This document shows, in pieces, positions 1-10,526 of a stretch of 64,000 nt of DNA. Positions within the stretch are counted from its first letter, which is position 1. Each line of letters opens with the position of its first letter. Both the position numbers and the translations under genes were made by a program. The stretch is from Jiangella alba. GTDB taxonomy: Bacteria; Actinomycetota; Actinomycetes; Jiangellales; Jiangellaceae. A model generated the notes under the pieces. The model made no database searches. It was not told the origin of the DNA and worked only from the letters and a program-made list of their open reading frames with translations. The stretch covers positions 620,001-684,000 of the forward strand of contig NZ_FNUC01000003.1 in NCBI RefSeq assembly GCF_900106035.1, written 5' to 3'.

Positions 1-431
1 GCGGCGACGGCCGGGTCGACCAGGATCGGCCAGTCGGCGGGTAGGCCGATGGGGGTGATGCCGCCGTACTCCATGCCGGTGGACTCGACGGCGGCGTCCA
101 TCGGCAGGAACGACGCCTTGCGGACGCCGAGGAGCTTGCGCACCACCCCGTTGACGTCGGCCCGCGTGGTCGCGAGCACCATGCAGGCCGCGACGTACGA
201 GACGCCCTCGCGCTTGCCGGCGACGACGACGCAGTTGGCGGACTCGTCGAGGGCGACGGCGTAGGCGGCGCAGAACTCGGCGGTGTCGGCCAGCGACGGG
301 TCGATGGGCGCGACGTAGACGGACGGCGCGGCGGGCGAGCCCTCGAGGGCGGACTTCACCGGCCCGCCGAGGAGGTCGGGACGAGACAGCGCCGGCTCCG
401 CCGCGAGCCGGCCGATCTTCGGAGTTGTCAC
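1..431 (-). CDS. YbaK/EbsC-type aminoacyl-tRNA deacylase (3' end beyond window)
   Basis: Reverse-strand reading from GTG at 431 runs off the left edge, so only about 143 N-terminal codons are present. The translation contains ESANCVVVAGKREG, AACMVLATTRADVN, RKASFLPMDAAVESTG and GGITPIGLP. The conserved Lys in RKAS and the closing GGITPIG segment are typical of the YbaK/ProX editing fold, which hydrolyses mischarged aminoacyl-tRNA in trans. Nothing in the visible part looks broken. It is divergent from the Nudix gene with only 25 bases between the starts. The family call is confident; tRNA specificity (Pro/Cys or other) cannot be read here. Confidence 0.85.
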   Translation of the reverse strand, partial: MTTPKIGRLAAEPALSRPDLLGGPVKSALEGSPAAPSVYVAPIDPSLADTAEFCAAYAVALDESANCVVVAGKREGVSYVAACMVLATTRADVNGVVRKLLGVRKASFLPMDAAVESTGMEYGGITPIGLPADWPILVDPAVA

Positions 432-441
432 CCCCCGATGC

Positions 442-447
442 TACGGT
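442..447 (+). promoter_or_regulatory. Candidate -10 element (TACGGT) of the Nudix gene
   Basis: TACGGT fits the actinobacterial TANNNT -10 consensus and ends 9 bases before the GTG start at 457. There is no Shine-Dalgarno sequence between them, so the transcript would be nearly leaderless. No -35 was recognised. Confidence 0.35.
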
Positions 448-456
448 CCCGTCTTC

Positions 457-1179
457 GTGACCCTCTTCCCGCGCCTGCGCGTCTCCGCCTACGTCATCTG
501 CGCGGACGGCGACGGCCGGCTGCTGCTGTCGCGCTGGATCGGCTACGAGGACGGCCCGCAGTGGTCGCTGGCCGGTGGCGGCCTGGACCCGGTCGAGGAC
601 CCGCGGCAGGGCGCCCTGCGCGAGGTGTTCGAGGAGACCGGCTACGTGGTCGAGCTGGACGCCCTGCTCGGCGTCGACACCGAGCACTTCGTCAGCCACC
701 GGCACGTGCCCGGCGGATACGACGGGGTCGACGTGCACGCGGTGCGCATCGTCTACCGCGGCCACGTCGTCGGCGGCGAGCTGACGCACGAGGTCGGCGG
801 CACCAGCGACCTCGCCGCCTGGCTGACGCGCGAGGAGCTGGCGGCCGAGCCCGCGGTCTCGCTGGTGAAGGCGGGCCTGACGCTGTACGACGACGGCGAC
901 GGCGTCCCGGTCGCGCCGCACGAACCCCGTCCGGCCCTGCCCGGCGGGGTGCGCGTCGAGCAGCGGGTCGCGGCCTACGGGACCGGGCCGGACGGCGACA
1001 CCGCCGGCGCGCTGCTCGTCCACGGCGCCGACCCCGCCGACGCGGTCCGGGCCGAGTTCCGCACCCAGCACGGCCGCGACGTGACGGTCGGCCGGCCGCG
1101 CGACGCGTCCAGCAGCGTCGAGCCCCTCGGCGACGACGCCGTCCGCTGGACCGTCCGCCTCGACTACGACGTCAGCTGA
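457..1179 (+). CDS. NUDIX hydrolase with C-terminal extension
   Basis: 240 residues from GTG at 457. The Nudix box is complete at about residues 41-64: Gly-x5-Glu-x7-Arg-Glu-x2-Glu-Glu-x-Gly, read as GGLDPVE...REVFEETGYV, so metal-dependent hydrolysis of a nucleoside-diphosphate-linked substrate is expected. After the roughly 145-residue Nudix fold comes an acidic, Pro-rich tail of about 90 residues with no motif I recognise. Its last 16 bases overlap the convergent methyltransferase gene. The substrate cannot be told from sequence. Confidence 0.9.
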   Translation: MTLFPRLRVSAYVICADGDGRLLLSRWIGYEDGPQWSLAGGGLDPVEDPRQGALREVFEETGYVVELDALLGVDTEHFVSHRHVPGGYDGVDVHAVRIVYRGHVVGGELTHEVGGTSDLAAWLTREELAAEPAVSLVKAGLTLYDDGDGVPVAPHEPRPALPGGVRVEQRVAAYGTGPDGDTAGALLVHGADPADAVRAEFRTQHGRDVTVGRPRDASSSVEPLGDDAVRWTVRLDYDVS

Positions 1180-2078
1180 AACCGCCACACGATCGCCACC
1201 GGGCTGCCCTGGTAGGCGGCGTTGGCGGCCTCGGGGATCAGCGGGTGCAGCGCCCAGATGTTCGGCGGGCGGCCCGACGGGGTGAGCGGCGGCGCCGCGC
1301 CCGCGGCGCCGGGCGGGACGCCATCCGGGTCGACGAACGGCGACGGGCGCATCGGCTCTTCGCAGTGACGGACCTCGAAGCCGAGCGGGAGCGCCGCCGC
1401 CAGGTACTCGCTGGCGAGCCTGCTGCGGTTCGGCAGGAAGCCCATGCCGCCGTCCGGCCCGGGCACGACGATCGGCAACCCGATGTCGCCCAGCCTCCCA
1501 CGGGGGTCCGACACCACCAGGGAACCGCCGGGCCGGAGCACGCGGGCGAACTCGGCGAACACCGGCCGCAGGTCGGGAACGTGCGACAGCGCGAGCGCGC
1601 ACACGACGAGGTCGACGCCGTCGTCGGGCAGCGGCAGCGAGGCGAGGTCGCCGGACACGAAGCGGCCCGCCGGGACCTTCGTCCGCGCGACGGCCAGCAT
1701 CTCCGGCGAGCTGTCGACGCCGACGACCTCGTGCCCGAGCCCGGCCAGGTACTCCGCGTGCCGGCCCGTGCCGCAGGCCGCGTCGAGCGCGACCCCCGCC
1801 GGGACGTCGTCCAGCAGGGAGCGGACGATCGGGCCCTCGATGTCGATCAGCTGGTTGCCGGGGGCGTCGTAGCCGCCGGCCCACCAGCCGTACGCCTCGG
1901 CCGACGTCAGCTCCGTCGCCGGACCGCCCGCGCCCAGCTCGTAAGCGTCCTCCAGCAGCGACCGGATCTCGGCCAGCCGCGCGGCGACGAACTCCTCGTC
2001 GTGCTCGCCGGCGAACGCGCGCAGCAGCGCCACCCCCTCGAGCCCGAGCAGGTAGGCGAGCGGGTGCTGGTGGATCAC
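1164..2078 (-). CDS. SAM-dependent methyltransferase (class I)
   Basis: 304 residues if begun at GTG 2078 (VIHQHPLAYLLGLEG). The open frame extends further upstream but would overlap the YbhB-like gene and reads as low-complexity shadow there. The SAM-binding motif I is LDAACGTGRHAEYL, followed by an acidic post-I residue in VVGVDSSPEML, VSGDLASLPLPD, and VLRPGGSLVVSDP. The order is that of Methyltransf_11/25 proteins. It lies 7 bases downstream of the YbhB-like gene in the same direction and is probably co-transcribed. The N-terminal 90 residues resemble helical DUF-type extensions of small-molecule methyltransferases; the acceptor is unknown. Confidence 0.88.
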   Translation of the reverse strand: MIHQHPLAYLLGLEGVALLRAFAGEHDEEFVAARLAEIRSLLEDAYELGAGGPATELTSAEAYGWWAGGYDAPGNQLIDIEGPIVRSLLDDVPAGVALDAACGTGRHAEYLAGLGHEVVGVDSSPEMLAVARTKVPAGRFVSGDLASLPLPDDGVDLVVCALALSHVPDLRPVFAEFARVLRPGGSLVVSDPRGRLGDIGLPIVVPGPDGGMGFLPNRSRLASEYLAAALPLGFEVRHCEEPMRPSPFVDPDGVPPGAAGAAPPLTPSGRPPNIWALHPLIPEAANAAYQGSPVAIVWRFQLTS

Positions 2079-2085
2079 GCGGCGC

Positions 2086-2607
2086 TCAGTGCGAGTAGAC
2101 CGGCACCACCATGCCGCGGGCCAGCGTGTGGAACGCGAGGTTGAACGAGACGACGGCGGGGGAGGCGTCGGCGCCGACCCCGAGCGTCTCGACGTCGACC
2201 GCGTGGACGACGAAGAAGTACCGGTGCGGGACGTCGCCCTGCGGCGGCGCCGAGCCGAAGTACTCCGCCGTGCCGGCGTCGTTGCGCACCGCGAAGGCCG
2301 GATACGGCAACCCGGCGCCGCGCGCGATGGACGTCGTCGTGGCCGGAATGTCGACGACGACCCAGTGCCAGAAGCCGCTCGGCGTCGGAGCGTCGGGATC
2401 GAAGCACGTGAGCGCGTAACTGCGGGTGCCGTCGGGCGCGCCGGACCACGACAACTGCGGCGACAGATTCGCCCCACCGGCCGCGGCGGCGACGAAGTCA
2501 GCGGCGAGCTGCTCGCCGTCGGTGACGTCGTCGCTGGTCAGCGTCATGGGTGGGACGGCCGGAAGCAGGGTGTACGGGTCGGGCGGGGTGGGACGTTCGA
2601 GCGACAT
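2086..2607 (-). CDS. YbhB/YbcL family Raf-kinase-inhibitor-like protein
   Basis: 173 residues from ATG 2607, preceded by GGAGG with a 6-base spacer; longer starts up to 2664 are possible but lack this signal. The PEBP-type pocket is visible as NLSPQLSWSGAPDGTRSYAL, FDPDAPTPSGFWHWVVVDIP and PPQGDVPHRYFFVVHAVD, with the conserved DPDAP and GxxHRY/F motifs. Bacterial members are cytoplasmic or periplasmic and of uncertain role. This one has no signal peptide. It is the first gene of a two-gene unit with the methyltransferase. Confidence 0.9.
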   Translation of the reverse strand: MSLERPTPPDPYTLLPAVPPMTLTSDDVTDGEQLAADFVAAAAGGANLSPQLSWSGAPDGTRSYALTCFDPDAPTPSGFWHWVVVDIPATTTSIARGAGLPYPAFAVRNDAGTAEYFGSAPPQGDVPHRYFFVVHAVDVETLGVGADASPAVVSFNLAFHTLARGMVVPVYSH

Positions 2608-2730
2608 CGAGGCCTCCATCGCGGGAATTCCGGCACGCCCGACGTTAGTCCATCGACTCGTCACTGTGACTCGGGATGTGAACGATTGGCATCAATGGCG
2701 CGATGACTCTTGGCCGGGGACGGTTCGAGA

Positions 2731-4446
2731 GTGCAAGATTCGCCAGTGGATACCGCAGAGGTGAGCGTTCACGGCGCTCTCGCCGCACTTCGCGGCCGGC
2801 TCTCGGGGGTGCAGTATCCGCTGGAGGTCAGCGACGCCGACGACGCCCGTACGACGCGGCGCGAATTGCTGGCTCAGCTCGACGACTACATCCTCCCGCG
2901 CCTCGACCAGCTGGACGCGCCCTTGCTCGCCGTCGTCGGCGGGTCGACCGGCGCCGGCAAGTCGACGTTGGTGAACTCGCTGGTCCGGCGGAAGGTCAGC
3001 GACGCCGGCGTGCTGCGTCCGACGACGCGCTCGCCGGTGCTCGTGCATCACCCCGACGACGTCGGCTGGTTCGACGAGCTGCGGGTGCTGCCGGACCTCC
3101 CGCGCGTGGCGATCCACGACCAGGCCGGCGGGGCGCTGCGCCTGGTCGCCGACGACGGGCTGCCGACCGGCGTCGCGATCCTCGACGCGCCCGACGTCGA
3201 CTCCGTCGTGACGGAGAACCGGACGCTCGCCGCGCAGCTGCTCGCGGCCGCCGACCTGTGGCTGTTCGTCACCACCGCCGCCCGCTACTCCGACGCCGTC
3301 CCGTGGGACTTCCTGCGCGCCGCCGCCGACCGCCAGGCCGCCGTCGCCGTCGTCCTCGACCGCGTCGCTCCCGACGCCGTCAGCGAGGTCCGCGCCCACC
3401 TGTCGGCGATGCTGTCCGAGCACGGCCTCGGCGACGCGCCGCTGCTCGTCGTCGAGGAGGCCGCACCCGACGACGCCGGCCTGCTGCCCGAGGAGGCGGT
3501 CGCGTCGGTGCGGGGCTGGCTGGACGGGCTGGCCGCCGACGAGTCGGCCCGCAACGAGATCGTCCGGAGGACCCTCGACGGCGCCATCGGCGGCGCGCTG
3601 CGGCAGCTCCCGGTGCTCGCCGACGCCGCCGACCACCAGGTCCAGGCACTGACCCGGCTGCGCGACGAGATCGCGCACGTCTACGGCAAGACGGCCAAGC
3701 GCATCGACGCCGCGTCCGCCGACGGCTCCATGCTGCGCGGCGAGGTGCTCGCGCGCTGGCAGGACTTCGTCGGGACCGGCGACTTCATGCGCTCGCTGGA
3801 GGCGCGGGTCGGCCGCCTGCGCGACAAGGTGACGGCGTTCCTGAAGGGCCGGCCGCAGCCCGCCGCGGCGGTCGAGGAGGCGATCGAGAACGGCGTCGCC
3901 GCGATGATCGTCGAGGAGGCCAACCGGGCCGCCGAGAAGGCCGACGACAAGTGGCGCGACTCCGCCGCCGGGCGCGCCCTGCTGGCCGGCGACGACCTCT
4001 CCCGCGCCACCGGCGACCTCCCCGAACGCAGCGCCAGGACCGTCCGCGAATGGCAAGACGCGGTCCTGACGATGGTCCGGTCGGAGGGCGCGGACAAGCG
4101 GTACAACGCCCGGCTGCTCTCCTTCGGCGTCAACGGGCTGGGGCTCGCGCTGATGATCGTCGTGTTCGCGTCGACGGCCGGGCTGACCGGCGCCGAGGTC
4201 GGCGTCGCGGGCGGGACCGCCGTCGTCGGGCAGAAGCTGCTCGAGGCGATCTTCGGTGACGAGGCCGTGCGGCGGCTGGCCGCCCGCGCCCGCGCCGACC
4301 TGTCTGAACGGGTCGAGGAGCTGTTGCGGACCGAGTCCGCGCGGTTCACCGACCGGCTCGGGGGACTACCCGTCGAGGCCGGCGCCGGCGACGCGCTGCG
4401 GGCCGCCCTCGTCACCGTCGAGCAGGCCCGGGAGGACGCTGGATGA
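2731..4446 (+). CDS. Dynamin-like/YfjP-related GTPase, first of a tandem pair
   Basis: About 571 residues from GTG 2731; TTG 2710 and GTG 2746 are alternative in-frame starts and the choice is uncertain. The P-loop is VVGGSTGAGKSTLVNSL near residue 70. The G3-like segment is LDAPDVDS rather than DxxG, and no clear NKxD G4 motif is present, the place being taken by VVLDRV. A membrane stretch lies near the C-terminus (GLGLALMIVVFASTAGL and following small residues). The stop overlaps the start of the next GTPase by ATGA, so the two are translationally coupled. Paired GTPases of this sort occur widely in actinobacteria; a membrane-remodelling role is inference. Confidence 0.85.
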   Translation: MQDSPVDTAEVSVHGALAALRGRLSGVQYPLEVSDADDARTTRRELLAQLDDYILPRLDQLDAPLLAVVGGSTGAGKSTLVNSLVRRKVSDAGVLRPTTRSPVLVHHPDDVGWFDELRVLPDLPRVAIHDQAGGALRLVADDGLPTGVAILDAPDVDSVVTENRTLAAQLLAAADLWLFVTTAARYSDAVPWDFLRAAADRQAAVAVVLDRVAPDAVSEVRAHLSAMLSEHGLGDAPLLVVEEAAPDDAGLLPEEAVASVRGWLDGLAADESARNEIVRRTLDGAIGGALRQLPVLADAADHQVQALTRLRDEIAHVYGKTAKRIDAASADGSMLRGEVLARWQDFVGTGDFMRSLEARVGRLRDKVTAFLKGRPQPAAAVEEAIENGVAAMIVEEANRAAEKADDKWRDSAAGRALLAGDDLSRATGDLPERSARTVREWQDAVLTMVRSEGADKRYNARLLSFGVNGLGLALMIVVFASTAGLTGAEVGVAGGTAVVGQKLLEAIFGDEAVRRLAARARADLSERVEELLRTESARFTDRLGGLPVEAGAGDALRAALVTVEQAREDAG

Positions 4447-6191
4447 AGAGGTGGTCCCGACGAGGCCGCATCACGCTGCCGGAACGGGTGACCGCGCTCC
4501 AGGAGGCGGTCGCCGCAGGCGGCAAGCGGCTGCCGGCCGACCTCGCCCAGACGGTGCAGGTCGTCGTCGACCGCGCCGGCGAGCGCCGTCAGCTCTCCGT
4601 CGAGCACACCGTCGTCGCGCTGGCCGGCGCCACGGGCAGCGGCAAGTCGACGCTGTTCAACCGCGTCGCCGGCATGGAGGTCTCGGTCGTCGGCGTCCGC
4701 CGCCCCACGACGTCCGACCCGCTCGCCGTCGTGTGGGGGACGCAGGGCGTGATCCCGCTGCTGGACTGGCTCGCCGTGCCCCCGCGGCACCGGGTCGCCC
4801 GCGAGAGCGTGCTCGACTCCGGTGAGGGCGACGACCTCGACGGCCTCGTCCTGCTCGACCTCCCGGACCACGACTCCACCCAGAAGGAGCACCGCGACAC
4901 CGTCGACCGCCTCGTCGAGATGGTCGACCTCTTCGTCTGGATCCTCGACCCGCAGAAGTACGCCGACGCCGCCCTGCACGAGCGGTACCTGCGGCCGCTG
5001 GCGTCGCACCAGGGCGTCACCGTCATCGTGCTCAACCAGATCGACCGGCTCACTCGCGCCGACGTCGTCGAGTGCGTCACCGACCTGCGCGGGCTGCTCG
5101 ACAAGGACGGGCTGGACGAGGTCCCGGTGGTCGCCCTGTCCGCCGCGACCGGCGACGGGGTCGAGGTGCTGGTCGACCTCATCCGGACCGCCGTCACCAA
5201 GCGCCGCGCCGTCGACGAGCGCATCGAGGCCGACATCAGGATGACGGCCGAGATGGTGGCGACCGCGGTGGGCGCCGGCTCGCCGGGGTCGGTGGGCGAC
5301 GGCGAACGGCGGCAGCTCGCCTCGGCCGTCGCCTCGGCGTCGGGCGCCGACGTGGTGGCGGAAGCGGCGGGACGGTCGTACCTGCAGCGGGCGCGCGTGG
5401 CGACCGGGTGGCCGATCACCCGCTGGCTGGGCCGGTTTCGACGCGATCCGCTGTCCAGGCTGGGGGTCCGCGTCCGGTCGTCCGCGTTGGTGCCGTCCGG
5501 CGGTGGGCCGGGGGCTGGCTCGGGCGTCGGCTCGGGTGGGCCCGGTGGGTCCGGCGGGTCCGGGGCTGGCTCCGGGTCTGGGTCTGGCAGCGCCGGCGCT
5601 GGTGGGTCCGGCGGTTCGTCCGCCCGGATCTCGTTGCCGGCGCCGACGCCGGTGCAGCGGTCGCGGTCCGATGCGGCGGTCCGCGAGTACGCCGACGCCG
5701 CGGCCGGTTCCCTCCCGCCGTCCTGGCGCGATTCCGTCCGCTCCGTCGCCGCGTCGGCCGGTACCCGGTTGCCGGACGAGCTCGACCGCCGGGTCGCCGG
5801 CACCGACTTCGGCATCGCGTCGCGGCCGGGCTGGTGGCGGCTGCTGAACGTGCTGCAGTGGCTCGCCCTCCTGACCGCGGCGGCGGGGGTGCTGTGGCTG
5901 CTCGCCCTGGCCGGCACCTCGTTCCTCCGCTTCGACGTCGCGGAGCCTTCGGTGGGCGGCCTCCCCGTGCCGACGGTGCTGCTGGCCGGCGGCCTGGTGC
6001 TGGGCGTGCTGCTCGGCCTCCTCGGTCTCGTCGCGGCCCGGCGTGGCGGCCGGCGTCAGGAGGCCCGGGTCCGCCGTCAACTGCACGACCTCATCGACGC
6101 CCTCGCCTCCGACGTCGTCGTCCAGCCGATCGACGCCGAACTGGCCAAGTACCGCGCCTTCTCGACCGCGCTGGAGCGGGCCCGCTCCTAG
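4443..6191 (+). CDS. YfjP-like membrane-associated GTPase, second of the pair
   Basis: 582 residues. G1 is LAGATGSGKSTLFNRVAG, the switch region has GVRRPTTSDP, G3 is LLDLPDHDST and G4 is VLNQIDRL, so unlike its neighbour it keeps an Nxx[D] base-recognition motif. Residues about 355-400 form a Gly/Ser linker of unusual purity. It is followed by a helical segment and two C-terminal transmembrane helices (WLALLTAAAGVLWLLALAG and VLLAGGLVLGVLLGLLGLV). The partner gene overlaps it by four bases. The two proteins probably work as a heteromeric membrane GTPase. Confidence 0.87.
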   Translation: MKRWSRRGRITLPERVTALQEAVAAGGKRLPADLAQTVQVVVDRAGERRQLSVEHTVVALAGATGSGKSTLFNRVAGMEVSVVGVRRPTTSDPLAVVWGTQGVIPLLDWLAVPPRHRVARESVLDSGEGDDLDGLVLLDLPDHDSTQKEHRDTVDRLVEMVDLFVWILDPQKYADAALHERYLRPLASHQGVTVIVLNQIDRLTRADVVECVTDLRGLLDKDGLDEVPVVALSAATGDGVEVLVDLIRTAVTKRRAVDERIEADIRMTAEMVATAVGAGSPGSVGDGERRQLASAVASASGADVVAEAAGRSYLQRARVATGWPITRWLGRFRRDPLSRLGVRVRSSALVPSGGGPGAGSGVGSGGPGGSGGSGAGSGSGSGSAGAGGSGGSSARISLPAPTPVQRSRSDAAVREYADAAAGSLPPSWRDSVRSVAASAGTRLPDELDRRVAGTDFGIASRPGWWRLLNVLQWLALLTAAAGVLWLLALAGTSFLRFDVAEPSVGGLPVPTVLLAGGLVLGVLLGLLGLVAARRGGRRQEARVRRQLHDLIDALASDVVVQPIDAELAKYRAFSTALERARS

Positions 6192-6502
6192 CACCCGCCC
6201 CTGGGCGTCGTCCCCGGTCCGCGGCTCGCCCCGCGGCTCGCCCCGCGGCTCGCCCCGGGTCCGCTCCCAGCTTTCCTCGCCCTCGCGCGCCACCCCGGGC
6301 CTGCTCCTAGCCCTCGTGCCCCTGGGCACCACTCTTCGTCTCGGTCGCTGCCCCTCGCCCCTCACCGACCCTGCGCCGTTGTCCACAGCCCCGACGAGTT
6401 CGCGGAGTTGTCCACATTCCGCCGAACCGGCCTTTCGATCATCCGCTTCGAGCGGAAGTCTCGGGTGCATCACCCAACGGGAACGAGCACAGGAGCTGTC
6501 AG
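6192..6502. other. Intergenic spacer with 12-bp triplication
   Basis: 311 bases without a gene. Three perfect head-to-tail copies of GCGGCTCGCCCC occupy 6221-6256. The right part carries two DnaA-box-like nonamers (listed separately). No clear terminator hairpin was seen after the GTPase operon. Confidence 0.6.
6379..6416 (+). promoter_or_regulatory. Two DnaA-box-like nonamers TTGTCCACA upstream of ssb
   Basis: Identical TTGTCCACA nonamers sit at 6379-6387 and 6408-6416, same strand, 29 bases apart. This matches the DnaA-box form used in high-G+C actinobacteria. They lie 86 bases before the ssb start, where DnaA could act as a transcription factor. Binding is not shown. Confidence 0.45.
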
Positions 6503-7306
6503 ATGAGCGAGGTCATGATCACCGTCGTCGGGAACGTCGCGACTGAACCGCGGCTGGACGAGACGAAGAAGGGCGAGACGTTCGCCAGTTTCCGGCTGGC
6601 CTGCAACGGTCAGCGCTACGACTCCCGGGCGCGGTCCTGGGTCGACGACGACACGTCCTTCTACACCGTCTACTGCTGGCGTTCGCCGCTGGCCGACAAC
6701 ATCAAGGCGTCGCTGCGCAAGGGCGATCCGGTGGTCGTGCACGGCCGGCTCAAGAACCGCGAGTGGCGCGACGAACAGCATGTCGTGCGCATCTCGCCGG
6801 AGATCACGGCGCGCAGCCTCGGCCACGATCTCTACCGCGGCACGTCATCGTTCACCAAGGTCAGCCGCCAGCCGTTCCTCCCCGAGGACGACGACGCCGT
6901 CGACTCCGTGCGCGCCGCCTACCTCGTCACCCACGACGAGCAGGCAGTGGTCGACCAACGCACGGGCGAGATCGTCTCCGGCGGACTCCCGGCTGCGTTG
7001 CCACCCGGTCGAGAACGGCCGGCCGAGCCCGCGCGGGCGAACGGCCGCGTGCCCACCAGTGCGCCGGGTCCGGTCGGCGACCGCCTGACGGCCGGCGATC
7101 ACATGCGTGCCGGCGACCGGATGATGGGCGACGATCGGTCGTCCGGCGCCGCGAAGGCCGCGTCCGGGACCGATGCGCGTGCGGCCGCCAGATCCGCACG
7201 GACGACCGTCGCCACGGCCGATCCGGCGACGGAGCCGGCGGGGGCGACGCCATCGCCGCGCTCCGGCAATCGCGCCCGCCGCGAGAAAGCGGGTGTCCCC
7301 GGCTGA
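6503..7306 (+). CDS. ssb: Single-stranded DNA-binding protein (OB fold) with long tail
   Basis: 267 residues from ATG, with AGGAG ten bases upstream. The OB fold covers about residues 1-110 (MITVVGNVATEPRLDETKKG, FRLACNGQRYDS, FYTVYCWRSPLADNIKASLR, GDPVVVHGRLKNREW). The remaining about 150 residues are low-complexity, Ala/Arg/Asp-rich and presumably disordered. The C-terminus (REKAGVPG) lacks the acidic DDDIPF-type tip used to recruit repair partners, so this is probably an accessory SSB paralogue rather than the replicative one. It is isolated, with no rpsF/rpsR neighbours. Confidence 0.9.
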   Translation: MSEVMITVVGNVATEPRLDETKKGETFASFRLACNGQRYDSRARSWVDDDTSFYTVYCWRSPLADNIKASLRKGDPVVVHGRLKNREWRDEQHVVRISPEITARSLGHDLYRGTSSFTKVSRQPFLPEDDDAVDSVRAAYLVTHDEQAVVDQRTGEIVSGGLPAALPPGRERPAEPARANGRVPTSAPGPVGDRLTAGDHMRAGDRMMGDDRSSGAAKAASGTDARAAARSARTTVATADPATEPAGATPSPRSGNRARREKAGVPG

Positions 7307-7400
7307 CTCCGACCCCGCGCCGTCGGTCGACGCTGGTCCGCGGCACGGGCCTCCCCCGACTCGTGCTGCCGCACGACGACCGACGGCGCGGCCCTTCATC

Positions 7401-7995
7401 GGCACGCCTCGGTCTCGGTGTCGCCGCCGACAGCCGTGGCGCCGGGTCGCGGGGATGCGGGGCGCCCGGCGCTGGGTCGCCCGGCCATCGGGTCGCCCGG
7501 TCGCGAGGTCGCGTTGGATCGCCGGGGCACCTGGGGGCGGGGCGCCGCCGGGCCGTAGGCACGCCTCGGTCTCGGTGTCGCCGCCGGCAGCCGTGGCGCC
7601 GGGTCGCGGGGTCGCGGTGGCACGGGGCGCTGGGTCGCCCGGCCATCGGGTCGCCCGGTCGCGAGGTCGCGTTGGATCGCCGGGGCACCTGGGCGCCCGG
7701 CCGTCGGGGCGCCGGAGCGCGGAGTCGCCGTCCGGTCGCGGGGCGCCGCCGGGCCGTAGGCACGCCTCGGACTCGGTGTCGCCGCCGATAGCCGTGGCGC
7801 CGTGGCGCCGGGTCGCGGGGTCGCGGGGCGCTGGGTCGCCCGGCCATCGGGGCGCCCGGTCGCGGGGGTCCCGTTGGGCCGCCGGGGTCGCCGGGGTCGC
7901 CGGGGTCGCCGGGTCGCCGGGGTCGCCGAGGCATCGAGGCATCGAGGCGCCGGGGCGCGGAGTCACAGTCCGGTCGTCGGGGCACCGCCGGGCTG
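7401..7995. repeat. Three degenerate tandem repeats of 157, 201 and about 237 bp
   Basis: Each unit opens with GGCACGCCTCGG[T/A]CTCGG at 7401, 7558 and 7759. It continues through TGTCGCCGCCG, AGCCGTGGCGCC, GGGTCGCGGGG, CGCTGGGTCGCCCGGCCATCGG and GCCGCCGGGCCGTAG, in the same order. Unit length grows from left to right by insertion of short G/C-rich blocks, and unit three also holds five copies of a GCCGGGGTC-like 9-mer (about 7880-7925). Right boundary is approximate. Unit lengths are not multiples of three, which argues against coding. Confidence 0.7.
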
Positions 7996-8370
7996 TCGGG
8001 TCGCGGGGTCGCGGGGCACGGGGTCGCTGTCGGGCCACGAGGGCGCGGGGCCGCCGGGACGCCGGGTCGTCGAAGCGTGGGCGCATTGGGCCCGCTGGGC
8101 CGCTGAGCCATGCCGCGTCGTGGGCGCGGCGGCGATGCTGCCGATCGCAACGAACTCCTCGCCGCGGAGCCCGTGCCGCGCTCCGCGGCGAGGGCCGGCC
8201 GATGCCGTCCGCGACGACGTCGGCCAGCACCCGGCTGACCTGGGCAGATCGTCGTCGCCCATCCAGCCGCGGCCCACCGTGAGCAGCGACGGCGGCCGGG
8301 AACGGGCGTGCGGCGGATGCTGCCGTGCTCAGAGAGGGAGACGCGGTCGTCTCGGGTGGACGGGAGGCCG

Positions 8371-8376
8371 TACTCT
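8371..8376 (+). promoter_or_regulatory. Candidate -10 element (TACTCT) of ettA
   Basis: TACTCT matches TANNNT and ends ten bases before the ettA ATG; no Shine-Dalgarno lies between them. Confidence 0.35.
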
Positions 8377-8386
8377 TGGACTCGTT

Positions 8387-10063
<1,677 letters not shown>

Positions 10064-10073
10064 GGGGCCCGGC

Positions 10074-10526
10074 GTGCCGCGCCACGTGACACACGTGCCC
10101 CTGCGCTGGGCCGACATGGACGCCTACGGTCATGTCAACAACGTCGTCTACCTGCGCTACCTGCAGGAGGCGCGGGTCGACATGCTGTTCGTCCACGCCC
10201 CGAAGCAGGGCGCGGAACAGCTCGCCGAGGGCGTCGTCGTGGCGCGGCACGAGATCAGCTACCACGCGCCGCTGCACTACCGGGCCGCGCCGGTCCGCGT
10301 CGAGACGTGGGTGCGGCGGGTCGGCAACTCGTCGTTCGACCTCGGCTACGAGGTGCTCGACGACGACGGTGACGGCATGCGGACGGTGTACGCGGTGGCG
10401 TCGACGGTGCTCGTGCCGTACGACCTCGACGACGCGCGCCCGCGCCGGGTCGCGCACGAGGAGCGGCTGGTGCTCGAGTCGTTCATCGAACTCGACGGGC
10501 CGGAGCCGGGGAAGGCGGCCGCGTGA
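10074..10526 (+). CDS. Acyl-CoA thioesterase, 4HBT hotdog fold (copy 1)
   Basis: 150 residues from GTG, eleven bases after ettA. The hotdog signature is LRWADMDAYGHVNNVVYLRYLQEAR, with the catalytic Asp in DMDAYGHVNN. The strand HEISYHAPLHYRAAPVRVETWV also fits FcbC/YbgC-type thioesterases. The stop overlaps the next thioesterase start by GTGA. Substrate unknown. Confidence 0.9.
   Translation: MPRHVTHVPLRWADMDAYGHVNNVVYLRYLQEARVDMLFVHAPKQGAEQLAEGVVVARHEISYHAPLHYRAAPVRVETWVRRVGNSSFDLGYEVLDDDGDGMRTVYAVASTVLVPYDLDDARPRRVAHEERLVLESFIELDGPEPGKAAA

Larger units (their letters stand above)
7307..8386. other. Long non-coding, repeat-rich spacer between ssb and ettA
   Basis: About 1.08 kb. Many open frames cross it, but all give repetitive Arg/Gly/Pro-rich translations with no domain, so I treat it as non-coding. 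It contains the three large tandem repeats described separately and, to their right, shorter GGGTCGCCG-type iterations. A promoter for ettA is expected at its right end. Confidence 0.6.

Noticed and set aside
3681..6473. 930-codon minus-strand frame opposite the GTPase pair
   Set aside because: Composition is Arg/Gly/Asp shadow with no domain, while the plus strand encodes two complete P-loop GTPases.
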